A DNA stretch of 64,000 nucleotides from Mycobacterium sp. SMC-8 (GTDB lineage: Bacteria > Actinomycetota > Actinomycetes > Mycobacteriales > Mycobacteriaceae): assembly GCF_025263565.1 (NCBI RefSeq), contig NZ_CP079868.1, forward strand, positions 1 through 64,000, written 5' to 3'. Below are positions 27,189-36,336 of the stretch, one piece after another. The stretch's first letter is position 1; each line of letters starts with the position of its first letter. Made by a program: the position numbers and the translations under genes. The notes under the pieces were generated by a model. It searched no databases. It was not told the DNA's origin and saw only the letters and a list, made by a program, of their open reading frames with translations.

Positions 27189-28969
27189 TCCGCAACCGAC
27201 AGCAGTTGTGCACGATCGCCGACGATGTATTCGCCACCGCGCTGGAGGTGATCGTGAAATCTGGTGCAGCACAGAGCATCGAAGACTACTACCGCCACAC
27301 CGCACAGCCGGGCGGCCGCAAGCCCGTAGGGATTACCTACACCGTGACCGGGGTGCTCGTCGCGCTGCTTGTGCGATTCATCATCGGGCGCCCGTACAGT
27401 CTGCGGGGCACCATGGACACCCTCGGCGAATTCAGCGCCAATCAGCTCGCCGCGGTCGGCATGGCAGGACAAGACTGCACCGCAATCAGAACCATGGCAG
27501 ACACCGAGTACAAACGCTTCCACCGGTTCTGGAGCTTGCGCATGCAACCCCTGGACCCTGACTCAGATCTGCCCGCCCGGCGGATGACCAACGCCGAATA
27601 CACCGCCCGCCTCCACGCCCGCAGCCCCGAGGACCATGCCCGCAGCGCCGCGGCCAATCAACGACTGACCGCAGTGATCAACGATCTGCTCTACGGGTCG
27701 ATCAGGACCGTTGCCCCACCCGACTGTCACGGCGACGTCGTTGTCGACGAAACGATCATCAACACCGCGGCACCCGACGGCATGTTGGGCACCCGTCCAG
27801 AGCGTTACCGCGGAGCATCCTCGGTAGCGCGGTACTGGGCCCGCGACAAGCGCGGCCAAATCAAACAACCCGGCATCCCAGGCGAGATCAAATCCAGCGG
27901 ATTCGGCATCGGAGCCACCTTCGTGTCCCGGGTCGCGCGCCGCGACGCCTTGCACGCCCAGCCCGCCCTGTTCGTCGGCATGGACGTCCACGCCCCGACC
28001 AGCGGCAGCGTCGAGGGCCTAGCGACCGCGTTGACCCACGCTCGCCGCAACGGTATCGATGGGCGCCGCGGAAGTAGGAGCGGCCGATCCCGGCGACCGC
28101 TGCTCGCCGCCGATATGGGTTACAACCCCAAGAACGGGTTCGCCGAGCTCATGCTCGAACACGGCTTCTCACCGGTGGTGCGCTACCCGAAGCACTGGAC
28201 CGTCGAATACCCGAGCGCCTCACCGCCGGGCGCACCCGACGGACTCGAACCCGGACCCCTGCAGTACGCCGGCGCGTTCTACTGTCCCGCAGTGACCAAA
28301 CGGATCACCGGCCACCGCACTCCCAGCACCGAAGAACTCCTTGCACAAGACAATTTCGGAACCCACGATCGCCGCCTGCAAGCCATCTATCCCTTCCTGA
28401 TGGGGCTGCACTCAAGGCCGGTAATGACTGACTGCCGATTCGGTCGGCCAGCACTTGGCGCCACACCACCGAAGCGGGTCAAGATCCGGCAAGTCTGCCC
28501 GGCAGCACTCGGGACCGTCATGTGCCCGCACAAACCCGAATCGATGCACACCGAGGTCACCGGACTGCCGATGGCCGAACCAGACTGGCCTGCCGACGCC
28601 ATGGCGTGCTGCAGTAACTCCAGTATCACCGTCTACCTCACCGATGGTCAGCTCAAGATGGCCCAGTGGGACCTCGTCCCCGGCTCCTGGGAGCACACCC
28701 TGTACTTCGAAGCCGCCCGAGCACTCACCGAACAACGATTCAGCCAGCTCAAGTCTCGCCACGTCGCCGGCCTGGACTCACTGACCACGGGGCCGCGCAG
28801 AACGCCGATGATCAAGATCGCCATCGCGTTGGCCGCCGCAACCGTCAACATCCGCGCCCAACAGAACTACGACCCCAAGATGCGGCGCACCGAAGCCATC
28901 GACATCCGGCTGCGCCAACTTGCCGCCGATCTCGGACACCAACCCACGCCGATGCCCCGACGCAGCTGA
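27185..28969 (+). CDS. DDE-like transposase of element X, 594 aa
   Basis: I do not recognise the exact family. Candidate catalytic residues are Asp188 (GDVVVDETIINT), Asp310 (LLAADMGYNPKNGF) and Glu516 (EAARALTEQRFSQLKSRH). This Asp-Asp-Glu order, with a Glu-x7-Lys-like tail, fits an RNase H-fold transposase of the IS4/IS1182 type. A Cys/His-containing insertion (VCPAALGTVMCPHK) lies between the last two. The start overlaps the recombinase-like stop. A strong terminator follows at 28988. The 5' and 3' parts of a paralogue flank T2 at 55200 and 58852. Confidence 0.6.
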   Translation: MIRNRQQLCTIADDVFATALEVIVKSGAAQSIEDYYRHTAQPGGRKPVGITYTVTGVLVALLVRFIIGRPYSLRGTMDTLGEFSANQLAAVGMAGQDCTAIRTMADTEYKRFHRFWSLRMQPLDPDSDLPARRMTNAEYTARLHARSPEDHARSAAANQRLTAVINDLLYGSIRTVAPPDCHGDVVVDETIINTAAPDGMLGTRPERYRGASSVARYWARDKRGQIKQPGIPGEIKSSGFGIGATFVSRVARRDALHAQPALFVGMDVHAPTSGSVEGLATALTHARRNGIDGRRGSRSGRSRRPLLAADMGYNPKNGFAELMLEHGFSPVVRYPKHWTVEYPSASPPGAPDGLEPGPLQYAGAFYCPAVTKRITGHRTPSTEELLAQDNFGTHDRRLQAIYPFLMGLHSRPVMTDCRFGRPALGATPPKRVKIRQVCPAALGTVMCPHKPESMHTEVTGLPMAEPDWPADAMACCSNSSITVYLTDGQLKMAQWDLVPGSWEHTLYFEAARALTEQRFSQLKSRHVAGLDSLTTGPRRTPMIKIAIALAAATVNIRAQQNYDPKMRRTEAIDIRLRQLAADLGHQPTPMPRRS

Positions 28970-28987
28970 CAAACCCTTCTCGCAGCT

Positions 28988-29018
28988 AGGCGGGCTGGCT
29001 CCTTCGGTCAGCCCGCCT
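28988..29018 (+). terminator. Rho-independent-type terminator after element X
   Basis: A perfect 10-bp stem AGGCGGGCTG / CAGCCCGCCT with an 11-base loop containing CTTCGG, 19 bases after the transposase stop. The U-tract is weak, as is common in high-GC actinobacteria. Confidence 0.7.
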
Positions 29019-29671
29019 ATTGGTGTGTTCGAGGCGAACAAGGTTGTGGAGATTTCGGCCGCGATGAGGCAACTTCGGGCAGAACCGGCAACGCGACGTA
29101 GGCCCGCGTTCTTCAGCATCCGACAAGCAGCCGATCACGCCGGGCCCCTAGGGGCTTACCAGCCATAACGACGCCATACGCAGAACGGCCGCTGCGCATC
29201 GGAAAGCCTGTGGACAAACCCTCAAAACGCAGTGGAAGCGGGCACACAAACCCGCGCTGACCAGCGTAACTGAACTGCCCACCACGAGCGGTTCTACGAA
29301 CCGCGGCGCATGAGGTCACGAACCAGAAATGGTTCGTGACCTTTGTGTTTATGTGGGCGGCCTCGGAGGAGTGTGCCTGATGGACAGATGCGGGAGTTAG
29401 AGGCGCAAGTCCCCGGGGAGCTTGTGAACCGCAAGTCGCCAGCTGAAACTTCCACTTGGTGGCGCCGCCCCGATTGTCGGTGTGGACGGATACGGTCGAA
29501 CCCCGTCGGCTGGCGGAGAGGGGGCGGTGTGGGGTAGGAGACGACAGAGCTGCAGCGCCGATGCACAAGCGCAAGTGCTATTTCTAAACCGGCGCCTCGC
29601 GGACAAGCCGGACAAGAGCTCACCGACGGCAACTTCAGCTCAGCTGACACCAGCGATGCGAAAGGACGACG
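29019..29671. other. 650-base intergenic stretch with two hairpins, no supported gene
   Basis: Frames on both strands here lack consistent codon use and starts. The notable content is the hairpin pair at 29288-29342. The last ~30 bases hold AAAGGACG, the likely ribosome-binding site of the next gene. Confidence 0.4.
29288..29342. terminator. Tandem perfect hairpins
   Basis: The first is GCGGTTC-tac-GAACCGC (29288-29304). The second has 13-bp perfect arms AGGTCACGAACCA / TGGTTCGTGACCT around a GAAA tetraloop (29313-29342) and is followed by TTGTGTTT. The second is the stronger and could terminate transcription in the plus direction, or be a leftover element end. Confidence 0.5.
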
Positions 29672-30589
29672 ATGCCTGATGACGAACCGGGCAGCGGTTC
29701 ATTGCCGCCCGTCGCGCAAAGCATGGATAAGGCGAGCCTACTAGCGCTCGCCAGCGGTGAATCTCATGACGTGGACCTGAGTTCCGTCGACCTGTTCGAG
29801 GGTTGGCAAAACGTAGTGTTGAGCACCACAGACGGATGGATACTTCGATTCCCGCGAGACGCCAGCCACGCCTTCGTACGCGAGTGTGAGGTACTCGAGT
29901 TGTTGCGTGTTCGGCTGCCCGCTGAGGTTCCCGTCATCGAGTGGACCGGGGTACGCACTCGGTTCGCGGCCTACCGGACCCTTCAAGGCGTCCGCCTAGA
30001 GCCGGGCGAATATGGCGCTGAAGCCGAGCGCACCAGCGATCGGACCGCTGCGTCCATGGCTCAATTCCTACTGAGCATGCATTGCAGCATGTCGGTCGAA
30101 GAGGTAGCAGCACTGGGGATCCCGACGCTGGGTAGCGATCATCTCGTCGAGGCGACGCAGCGGCATTGGTCATCGGTTCCGGCCCACTCAAGAAAACAGG
30201 TCGAAGCTGTAATGGCGCGTTTCCATGACCGATGGGTTGCACCGGTCGCGGCGACGAAACCTGGCGCGCCCACCCTTCACAACGACTTCCACTTGGGAAA
30301 CATGCTCTTCGCGGAACATGACGGCGCGCTAAAGGCTGTGTGGGATTTCTCCTGCGTCGAGCAAGGCGAACCTAGTTACGACTTCCGCTATCTATTCGAG
30401 GACTCATGGCAGCTGGCCATCGATGTCGCCGGATGTTACGAGCGGATCGCAGAGTCGAAACTCGATTTGCCCGCGGCCGCTCTGGCCGGGCACTTTGAGG
30501 CCATCTCCGACGCGTTGGTGGAAGGTCGCGATGTCTCCGAGGTGATGGACGATTGGTCGCGGCGCCCGCTGAACGGATTGGCTCATTGA
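29672..30589 (+). CDS. APH-family phosphotransferase (aminoglycoside or inosamine kinase-like)
   Basis: This 305-aa protein-kinase-fold enzyme has LHNDFHLGNMLF, the Brenner/catalytic loop with Asp and Asn, and AVWDFSCVEQGEPSYDF, the metal-binding Asp of the DFG equivalent. Members phosphorylate aminoglycosides, inosamines, choline or similar alcohols. It sits upstream of an aminocyclitol-type biosynthesis cluster, so it may phosphorylate an intermediate as inosamine kinases do in streptomycin assembly, or give self-resistance. AAAGGACG precedes the ATG. There is no frameshift. Confidence 0.75.
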   Translation: MPDDEPGSGSLPPVAQSMDKASLLALASGESHDVDLSSVDLFEGWQNVVLSTTDGWILRFPRDASHAFVRECEVLELLRVRLPAEVPVIEWTGVRTRFAAYRTLQGVRLEPGEYGAEAERTSDRTAASMAQFLLSMHCSMSVEEVAALGIPTLGSDHLVEATQRHWSSVPAHSRKQVEAVMARFHDRWVAPVAATKPGAPTLHNDFHLGNMLFAEHDGALKAVWDFSCVEQGEPSYDFRYLFEDSWQLAIDVAGCYERIAESKLDLPAAALAGHFEAISDALVEGRDVSEVMDDWSRRPLNGLAH

Positions 30590-30733
30590 GGCAGACCGAA
30601 GTGCAAGGCGCCAGTTGTACGGTCTAACTCATTTCGTTCGTGCGCGGAAATGTTCGGGTTAATAGCAGATTACGGGGCTCCAACTGGCCAGGGTCACGGG
30701 TACGCTGACGCGACTGCGGAGGGGGGATTTCAG

Positions 30734-32023
30734 ATGGTCTTGGGCCACGCTTCACACTTGGCGATACACGGGGGACGGCGGACCTCAGCAGCGCCCTGGC
30801 CGGGGTGGCCGATCTTCTATCCTGAGACCGAGCAGTACCTAGCTGAGGTAGCAGCCTCTGGGGTCTGGACGATATCGGGTAGAAGCTCCGGAGCCCGGCT
30901 CCAGGTCGCTTTGTTCCGGGAAGAGTTCGCCGCGTTCACCACTCGGACATGGTGCGTGGAGGTAGACCACGGGACCAGCGCCCTCGTAGTCGCGTTCGAG
31001 GCGCTCGGGATCGGCCCAGGGGACGAGGTGATCGTGCCGGTGCTCACCTGGATTGCTTGCGCCAGCGCGGTTCTGCGGGTTGGTGCCACCCCGGTCTTCG
31101 TCGACGTTGACGCCGAGACGTTATGCATGGACGTTAGCTGCGTCGAGTCGGCCGTCACCGAACGCACCGCGTGCGTTCTGGTGGTGCACACCAATTGCTC
31201 CGCAGTCGACATCAACGCCGTGATGAGGATTCGCGATAGGCATGGCCTGCGCGTGATCGAGGATTGCGCGCAGGCCCACGGCGCCGAGTGGCTCGATGGC
31301 ACGATGATCGGCACGCATGGTGACCTGGCCGTGTACAGCTTCCAGAACAGCAAGTCGCTCACGGGTGGCGAAGGGGGTGCCGTCGTCGGCGACGACGATG
31401 TGTTACGGCGCCGAGTCGAGTCGGCGCGGGCCGATACCCGGGAGTCGATTCCGACCGAGGTGCCGGCAGGCGAGATGTATCTGAGTGAAACTGGCCCGCT
31501 GATGGGCTCGAATTACTGCATGTCGGAGTTCAACGCAGCCGTGATAAGGGCCGGTCTGCTACATCTACGCGATCAGCTGCTGCGCAAGCACGAGAACGCC
31601 GAGTACCTCGATGAACTACTGCGGGATCGCGGTTTTCGGACCATCCGGAACAACCCGGCGCTTGGGTTGCGATCGGTCTACGAATACGGCGTGTTCTTAG
31701 ACGGCGCCATCGACGTACCGCTTGCGCGCACAGCGTTGATTGCCGAACTCGGCTTCCCCGTATACGAGATGGACGCGCCGATCCACCGATCCCCTATCTA
31801 CGTGCCTGCCACCAAGCCCGGATTTGCCAGCAGGAAACACCTCACATCCTTATCCGATCGCTTTCCGGTCGCCGAGGCCGCACATGAGCGCCTGGCGATG
31901 ATCCACCACGGCACCCTGCTAGTGGACAAGCCGCGAATGAATGAGATCGCCGACGCGTTCCAGAAAGTCCGTGACGCCCTGACCCAGTCGTTGGGGTCGG
32001 AAGGTGTCGATGGCCGGGAATGA
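30734..32023 (+). CDS. DegT/DnrJ/EryC1/StrS aminotransferase, inosose-type
   Basis: A PLP-dependent, fold-type I aminotransferase of about 429 aa. The segments EVDHGTSALVVAFEALGIGPGDEVIVP and RVIEDCAQAHGAEWL are family hallmarks. The Lys of YSFQNSKSLTGGEGGAVV should bind PLP. Relatives transfer the amino group of glutamine to scyllo-inosose or 2-deoxy-scyllo-inosose. GGAGGGGGG stands just before the ATG at 30734, which is why I prefer it to the earlier start at 30650. It overlaps the downstream oxidoreductase by 14 bases. Confidence 0.82.
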   Translation: MVLGHASHLAIHGGRRTSAAPWPGWPIFYPETEQYLAEVAASGVWTISGRSSGARLQVALFREEFAAFTTRTWCVEVDHGTSALVVAFEALGIGPGDEVIVPVLTWIACASAVLRVGATPVFVDVDAETLCMDVSCVESAVTERTACVLVVHTNCSAVDINAVMRIRDRHGLRVIEDCAQAHGAEWLDGTMIGTHGDLAVYSFQNSKSLTGGEGGAVVGDDDVLRRRVESARADTRESIPTEVPAGEMYLSETGPLMGSNYCMSEFNAAVIRAGLLHLRDQLLRKHENAEYLDELLRDRGFRTIRNNPALGLRSVYEYGVFLDGAIDVPLARTALIAELGFPVYEMDAPIHRSPIYVPATKPGFASRKHLTSLSDRFPVAEAAHERLAMIHHGTLLVDKPRMNEIADAFQKVRDALTQSLGSEGVDGRE

Positions 32024-32978
32024 CGTTCGTCGCGCCCTGGTCATCGGAGGCGGTCGCATGGGCACCGCGCACGCTAGGGCAATCAGCGCCTGCGGCCAGT
32101 TTGGCGCACGTGCAGCCGTAGTCGATCCGGCCCCATCGGTGCGGGTCCGTCACGCCACCGGCGGAGCCGAGGTTTTCGCGGCACTGGGCGACGTCGACCT
32201 AGCGGCGTTTGACTTCGCGGTCGTGGCCGCACCGAGCAGCCAACATCTCAGGATTAGTCATGCACTAGCCGGCCATCACCTCGCCGTGCTCCTAGAAAAG
32301 CCCTGCGGCTTAGACCGATCGCAGTACCAGTCCCTCGCGGCCCTATCCACAGTTGCCCGGTGCCGGTTCCGAGTCGGCTTCTGGCGTCGACTCTGCGAAC
32401 CGTTCCGGACCCTGAAAGATATTTTGACCAGTGGCGAAATAGGCACTCCACGAATGGTATTGGCCTGTCAGTGGGATGCATTCATACCTGCCTTGGCGAC
32501 GCAACCCGTCGACGACACCGGAGGAATCGGTCTCGACTGCGGCATCCACGAGACCGACACGATCGCCTGGCTCGGGCTGGGCAGCATCGACCGGCTTACC
32601 ATGGTCGCACCGACACCCCACTGCAGCCGCGTTGCGGCCGGGGACCACGACCAACTTTGTGCGGTCGCGGTCACCGACCGCGGAGTGGCCGCATCGATCT
32701 CTCTGTCGCGCACCGCGGGCGGAATCGACGAGATCTTTTACAAAGTCATCGGTGACGCAGGCAGCATCGAACTGCGGTTGGGCGACTCCGCGACTATCCA
32801 GATTCACCGTGCCGGGGCGGTGAGGGAGCTACCGGCCCTGGAAACGGACTGTATCGCAGACGCTCTCCGCCAACAGGTCCTGGCGGCCAGCGGCTCCGCC
32901 GCCGGCGACGGATGCGCGACGATCGACGACGTCACCGCGGCCGCCGCCCCCTGGCTCGAACTGCGAGTGACCAGCTGA
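32010..32978 (+). CDS. Gfo/Idh/MocA-family NAD(P) oxidoreductase
   Basis: The N-terminal Rossmann motif is ALVIGGGRMGTAHARAI, and LLEKPCGLD is the EKP catalytic signature. The C-terminal half carries GIGLDCGIHETDTIAWLG, with the conserved Asp and His of the substrate pocket. Total 322 aa. Members act on sugars and cyclitols, such as myo-inositol dehydrogenase. In this cluster it could oxidise an amino-cyclitol to the keto form for a second transamination, or make the inosose. It is translationally coupled to the aminotransferase. Confidence 0.82.
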   Translation: MAGNDVRRALVIGGGRMGTAHARAISACGQFGARAAVVDPAPSVRVRHATGGAEVFAALGDVDLAAFDFAVVAAPSSQHLRISHALAGHHLAVLLEKPCGLDRSQYQSLAALSTVARCRFRVGFWRRLCEPFRTLKDILTSGEIGTPRMVLACQWDAFIPALATQPVDDTGGIGLDCGIHETDTIAWLGLGSIDRLTMVAPTPHCSRVAAGDHDQLCAVAVTDRGVAASISLSRTAGGIDEIFYKVIGDAGSIELRLGDSATIQIHRAGAVRELPALETDCIADALRQQVLAASGSAAGDGCATIDDVTAAAAPWLELRVTS

Positions 32979-33003
32979 ACCGGCGGGAAGGACGGACGAT
33001 ACA

Positions 33004-33939
33004 ATGCCGCGGGAGTTTCGACCGGTCGTCGTGGACGATGCCTGGCCGTGGTACGAGTCCTCATCTGCCCGTGGGGAGGCGTTGCGGACGAGGTGCGAGA
33101 GACTGGGTTGTCGCTACCTAGATGAAAGCGACATCGACGAATTGGCGCTCGAACTCTTGCTGAGGACCCTGCGAGACGGTGACGTGGTGTGCGTTCCCCT
33201 GATGAGCGGTGCGCTGTTGCTGTCGGCATTGCAAAGGGTACGTACGGTCATCTCTGTCGAGGTCGTGGTCGCGCCGGTATCGAAGCATCCATTCGTGACG
33301 CTCAGCGCAGACACTGATGCCGAGTTGCGCGACGCGTGCCAGCGCTACGAGAGGCTGTCCAAGTCGTTTATGACCACTAAGCTTGGGCCGTTTGGCACTC
33401 GGCAATCGAGGAGAATGGTGCTGCTGGATAGCAGTAGTGCAGCTGGTAGCGATGCCCAGTTATTCTTTGATCGGGTGTCATCCTGGGGATGGAGTGCTGG
33501 CGAACGGATCTTCGTATCGCTGATCGAGGCGGTGGGCGAGGAGGACGACTATGCACCGGGACCGAGCCGAGAAGCCAAGACATTGCGACCCGACGCTGCA
33601 GCGCTGACGGCCGTCGGCTTCGACGTCATTTACACCTCCCATCTGCGCTTCCTGGCGCGCTCCATCGAACAGCAAGACGCTTGCGCGGGGGCGCTGCGAG
33701 CCGAATTCCCAGAACTGACAGGCTATTGGGATCAAGACGCCGGAGACCGGGCCGACGTGGCGAACCGCCTCGCGCGTACCCGAGCGAAGTCCACACATCG
33801 CACCCACGCCCGCACCGCGCGCAGCACCAAGGGCGTCGCCGACCGGCTTGGCGCGGCGTTGTTAGACGTGGAACGGCAGCTCCCCGTGTCCGTCGATGAC
33901 CGGGCGCGGACCAAACGGGAAGCGTTGCTCCGGAATTAG
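33004..33939 (+). CDS. Hypothetical protein, 311 aa, in the cyclitol cluster
   Basis: I do not recognise it. It has a hydrophobic strand region (DGDVVCVPLMSGALLLSALQ) and a later RRMVLLDSSSAAGSD, which together vaguely recall phosphoribosyltransferase or other Rossmann-like folds; the last 60 residues are Arg-rich. It follows the oxidoreductase after 25 bases, with GGAAGGAC upstream of the ATG, so it is probably in the same operon. It is convergent with the amidinotransferase gene. Confidence 0.6.
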   Translation: MPREFRPVVVDDAWPWYESSSARGEALRTRCERLGCRYLDESDIDELALELLLRTLRDGDVVCVPLMSGALLLSALQRVRTVISVEVVVAPVSKHPFVTLSADTDAELRDACQRYERLSKSFMTTKLGPFGTRQSRRMVLLDSSSAAGSDAQLFFDRVSSWGWSAGERIFVSLIEAVGEEDDYAPGPSREAKTLRPDAAALTAVGFDVIYTSHLRFLARSIEQQDACAGALRAEFPELTGYWDQDAGDRADVANRLARTRAKSTHRTHARTARSTKGVADRLGAALLDVERQLPVSVDDRARTKREALLRN

Positions 33940-33954
33940 CACTTCCGTCGCCAG

Positions 33955-35028
33955 CTATCGGTAATCGGCGGCCTCCCCGGCGCGCCGCACGTCAAGGGTC
34001 ACACAGTGGAAGCCGCCGCCGAGCGTCCTGGCGTGGGTCAGCTGGGCGGGGACGACATCGACACCGTGAACTTCGAGCACCCGAATGAGGTCCGGCTGGC
34101 GCCGGTCGACAACAGCGATACCCGGGCCGACCATGAGGATGTTCATCCCGATCCAGCGCGACGCCCGAGCAATCGGTCCCACGAATCCGGTATCGACGAG
34201 ATCTGGGCAGGGAAGCCGCTGCCAGTCCTTCAGGAATGAAGGCATGTTTTCTTCGGTTACCCGGCTGGGGTTGGTCAGAAGCAGTCCCGGTCTCAGCGGG
34301 ACGAGTGTCGAATCGACGTGCGTCGACGCATACAGATTGCGCGCGGCGTGGACCTCGTAGCTCGATCCGAGGAACGTGCGCAGCCAGTCCATGCCTGCCT
34401 CGTTGCCACTATCTGAGATCAGGTACAAGACGTCGGTGCCGAACCGCAAGATGTTCGCTGCGTCAAAGGCAGGTTCGTGGTTGGCTAACCGCGAACCCAT
34501 CGTGGCGCTTGGGTCAAACATCGAGTCGGCCAGTTCCGGCTTCGGCGCGACCACCCAGCGTGCGCCAGTCTCGCTATAGCGCTGGAAGAGTGCACGATAG
34601 GCCGCTCCTTCGAAATGCCGAGAGCGCAGCACCATCGGCGACTCGAGTATGGTGTTACCGATGGTGAGGAAGCCATCACGGGGGCAGTAGTCGTAGAAGC
34701 CCTCGGTGGTCCAATTGGGAGTCGAAAACTCCACCGCGGTGTCGCGCGCCATCGGACGGCGCACCGTCACTCCCATATTTGCGAGCAGCACGCACAACGC
34801 TTCGAGTTCGTCGTTGGTCTCGTCGACTACCCAGTCGGGATATGGCCCACTTGGAATGTCGTCCATACGGGCCAGGCCAGGAAACTCGACTGCGTGAAGG
34901 TCACGCCCGGGCCGCGGTACCCGGGCATTGGTCATCGTTCCGACGATGACTTCCTCAAGAACATCCCACTCTGTATGGACATTCACCGATGGGACTGTTC
35001 GGCCATCCTGACCAGCGCCCGTCACCAT
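33955..35028 (-). CDS. Amidinotransferase (glycine/inosamine-phosphate type, StrB1-like)
   Basis: A 357-aa enzyme of the arginine:glycine/inosamine amidinotransferase family. The order of motifs fits: FDAANILRFGTDVLYLISDSGNEAG (Asp and Asn region), ASTHVDSTLVPLRPG (catalytic His) and GGGFHCVTLD (nucleophilic Cys342, near the C-terminus). Family members move the amidino group of arginine to glycine, ornithine or an inosamine phosphate. With the DOI-synthase-like gene upstream, an aminocyclitol acceptor is plausible. Its ATG overlaps the cyclase stop (TAATG), a sign of tight coupling. Confidence 0.8.
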   Translation of the reverse strand: MVTGAGQDGRTVPSVNVHTEWDVLEEVIVGTMTNARVPRPGRDLHAVEFPGLARMDDIPSGPYPDWVVDETNDELEALCVLLANMGVTVRRPMARDTAVEFSTPNWTTEGFYDYCPRDGFLTIGNTILESPMVLRSRHFEGAAYRALFQRYSETGARWVVAPKPELADSMFDPSATMGSRLANHEPAFDAANILRFGTDVLYLISDSGNEAGMDWLRTFLGSSYEVHAARNLYASTHVDSTLVPLRPGLLLTNPSRVTEENMPSFLKDWQRLPCPDLVDTGFVGPIARASRWIGMNILMVGPGIAVVDRRQPDLIRVLEVHGVDVVPAQLTHARTLGGGFHCVTLDVRRAGEAADYR

Positions 35029-36167
35029 TAGCGCCCCAAGAGTGCATTGATCGTGTCGTCGATCACGTCCAGATCGACGCCGCACAAGGGCTTTCCGTCG
35101 GTGGTCAGCGGTCGCCCAAGCGCCGACAGCAGAACCATAGGCAGCTGATTGTCGTCCACAGCGGTATGTCCCCGCTTGGTGTCCGCGCGGACCAGCTCGC
35201 GTACCGTGGCGACATCGATGCGCGGACGCCGTGTGCGGATGATGCCGAACACTTCCAACATCTCGTCATGCGCGCAGTGGTCGTCGTCGCTAAGCCCGTG
35301 GTGACTGCGCGCGATATCGGCCGCCGCGAGCATTCCCCAACCCACCGCCTCGCCATGAAGGATCCGACCGTCGGCCGCCCCCTCGATCGCGTGTCCGATT
35401 GTATGGCCGTACTCGAAGATCAGGGCCTCCGCAGTCTCGTCTGCATCGGTTCGCAAGAAGGGAAGCTTTGTCCCGACGCCGATTTCGTGCAGTCTGCTTA
35501 AGGCTTGCTCCGGTTCGCCGTCAAGTGATCGAACAGCTCGGATCAGCATGTCGCCGTAATCCGGTCGGACCGCAAGGACGTTCTTGGCCATCTCCAGCAG
35601 GCCGGTACGCATTAAGCCTCCGGGCACCGTCTGCAACCACTTCAGGTCGACCCCGATGAACGTAGGAGTCTTGAACAGGCCTGCGGCGTTCTTGACGGCG
35701 CCAATGTTCACCGCCTGCTTCCGGGAAAGTACAGCGTCGAATGCCGCAACCGGAGTAGTGGGGAGGTGTAGAAGTGGAACACCGCGGAACAACAGCCCGG
35801 CAACCATTCCCGCGACGTTCCCGATCATCCCACCCCCGATCGCGACGACGCTGGTTCGGCGGGTGAGGCCGAACCGCAGCGCCCGCCCCAGCAGGTCCTG
35901 GACCGTACCCAACGACTTCGCCGACTCGGATGCCTCCAGTGCTAGCACACAGATTGTGTGGCCGGAGCTTGCTAGGTGAGTCTCGACACCGGACACGAGT
36001 GCGGGCATCGCGGAGTCGACCACCAGCAGCACAGTCTCCGACTCAGTCACCGCTTCTGACACTTCATCTAGAAGATCACGCTGACAGTCGTATCCGACCA
36101 CGTAAGGGGTGACGGCCTCGCCGAAATTCACAGTCACCGACCTGATCCGCTGTCCCACGGCTTCCAT
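35028..36167 (-). CDS. 2-deoxy-scyllo-inosose synthase-like sugar phosphate cyclase
   Basis: A 379-aa member of the dehydroquinate-synthase superfamily. AIGGGMIGNVAGMVAG is the NAD-binding loop, HLPTTPVAAFDAVLSRKQAVN resembles the DOI-synthase signature (SxKQAVN) rather than the shikimate enzyme's GGKTGVN, and FEYGHTIGHAIE plus ILHGEAVGWGM supply zinc ligands. DOI synthases convert glucose 6-phosphate to 2-deoxy-scyllo-inosose, the first step to 2-deoxystreptamine aminoglycosides. The ATG at 36167 has GGAG upstream. It may instead be another cyclase subgroup; a phylogeny would decide. Confidence 0.78.
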   Translation of the reverse strand: MEAVGQRIRSVTVNFGEAVTPYVVGYDCQRDLLDEVSEAVTESETVLLVVDSAMPALVSGVETHLASSGHTICVLALEASESAKSLGTVQDLLGRALRFGLTRRTSVVAIGGGMIGNVAGMVAGLLFRGVPLLHLPTTPVAAFDAVLSRKQAVNIGAVKNAAGLFKTPTFIGVDLKWLQTVPGGLMRTGLLEMAKNVLAVRPDYGDMLIRAVRSLDGEPEQALSRLHEIGVGTKLPFLRTDADETAEALIFEYGHTIGHAIEGAADGRILHGEAVGWGMLAAADIARSHHGLSDDDHCAHDEMLEVFGIIRTRRPRIDVATVRELVRADTKRGHTAVDDNQLPMVLLSALGRPLTTDGKPLCGVDLDVIDDTINALLGR

Positions 36168-36336
36168 CGTCTCCGCCCCTTCGCCAAGTGGTTTCAGCAA
36201 TCTAGCAGGGTGTATACGAGGGGTCGTTCCCGCAACACGGAGGTCATCCACCGCCCCGGCAGCGGAAGCTGGCACGGTCCATGTTTCATCTGGCCGCCGC
36301 CGTGCAGGTCCCTGGCCCGGTTGAGACAATTCTCAG

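Noticed and set aside
33004..33939. Phosphoribosyltransferase assignment for the 311-aa protein
   Set aside because: Only a loose hydrophobic strand pattern supports it; the PRPP-binding acidic loop is not convincing.
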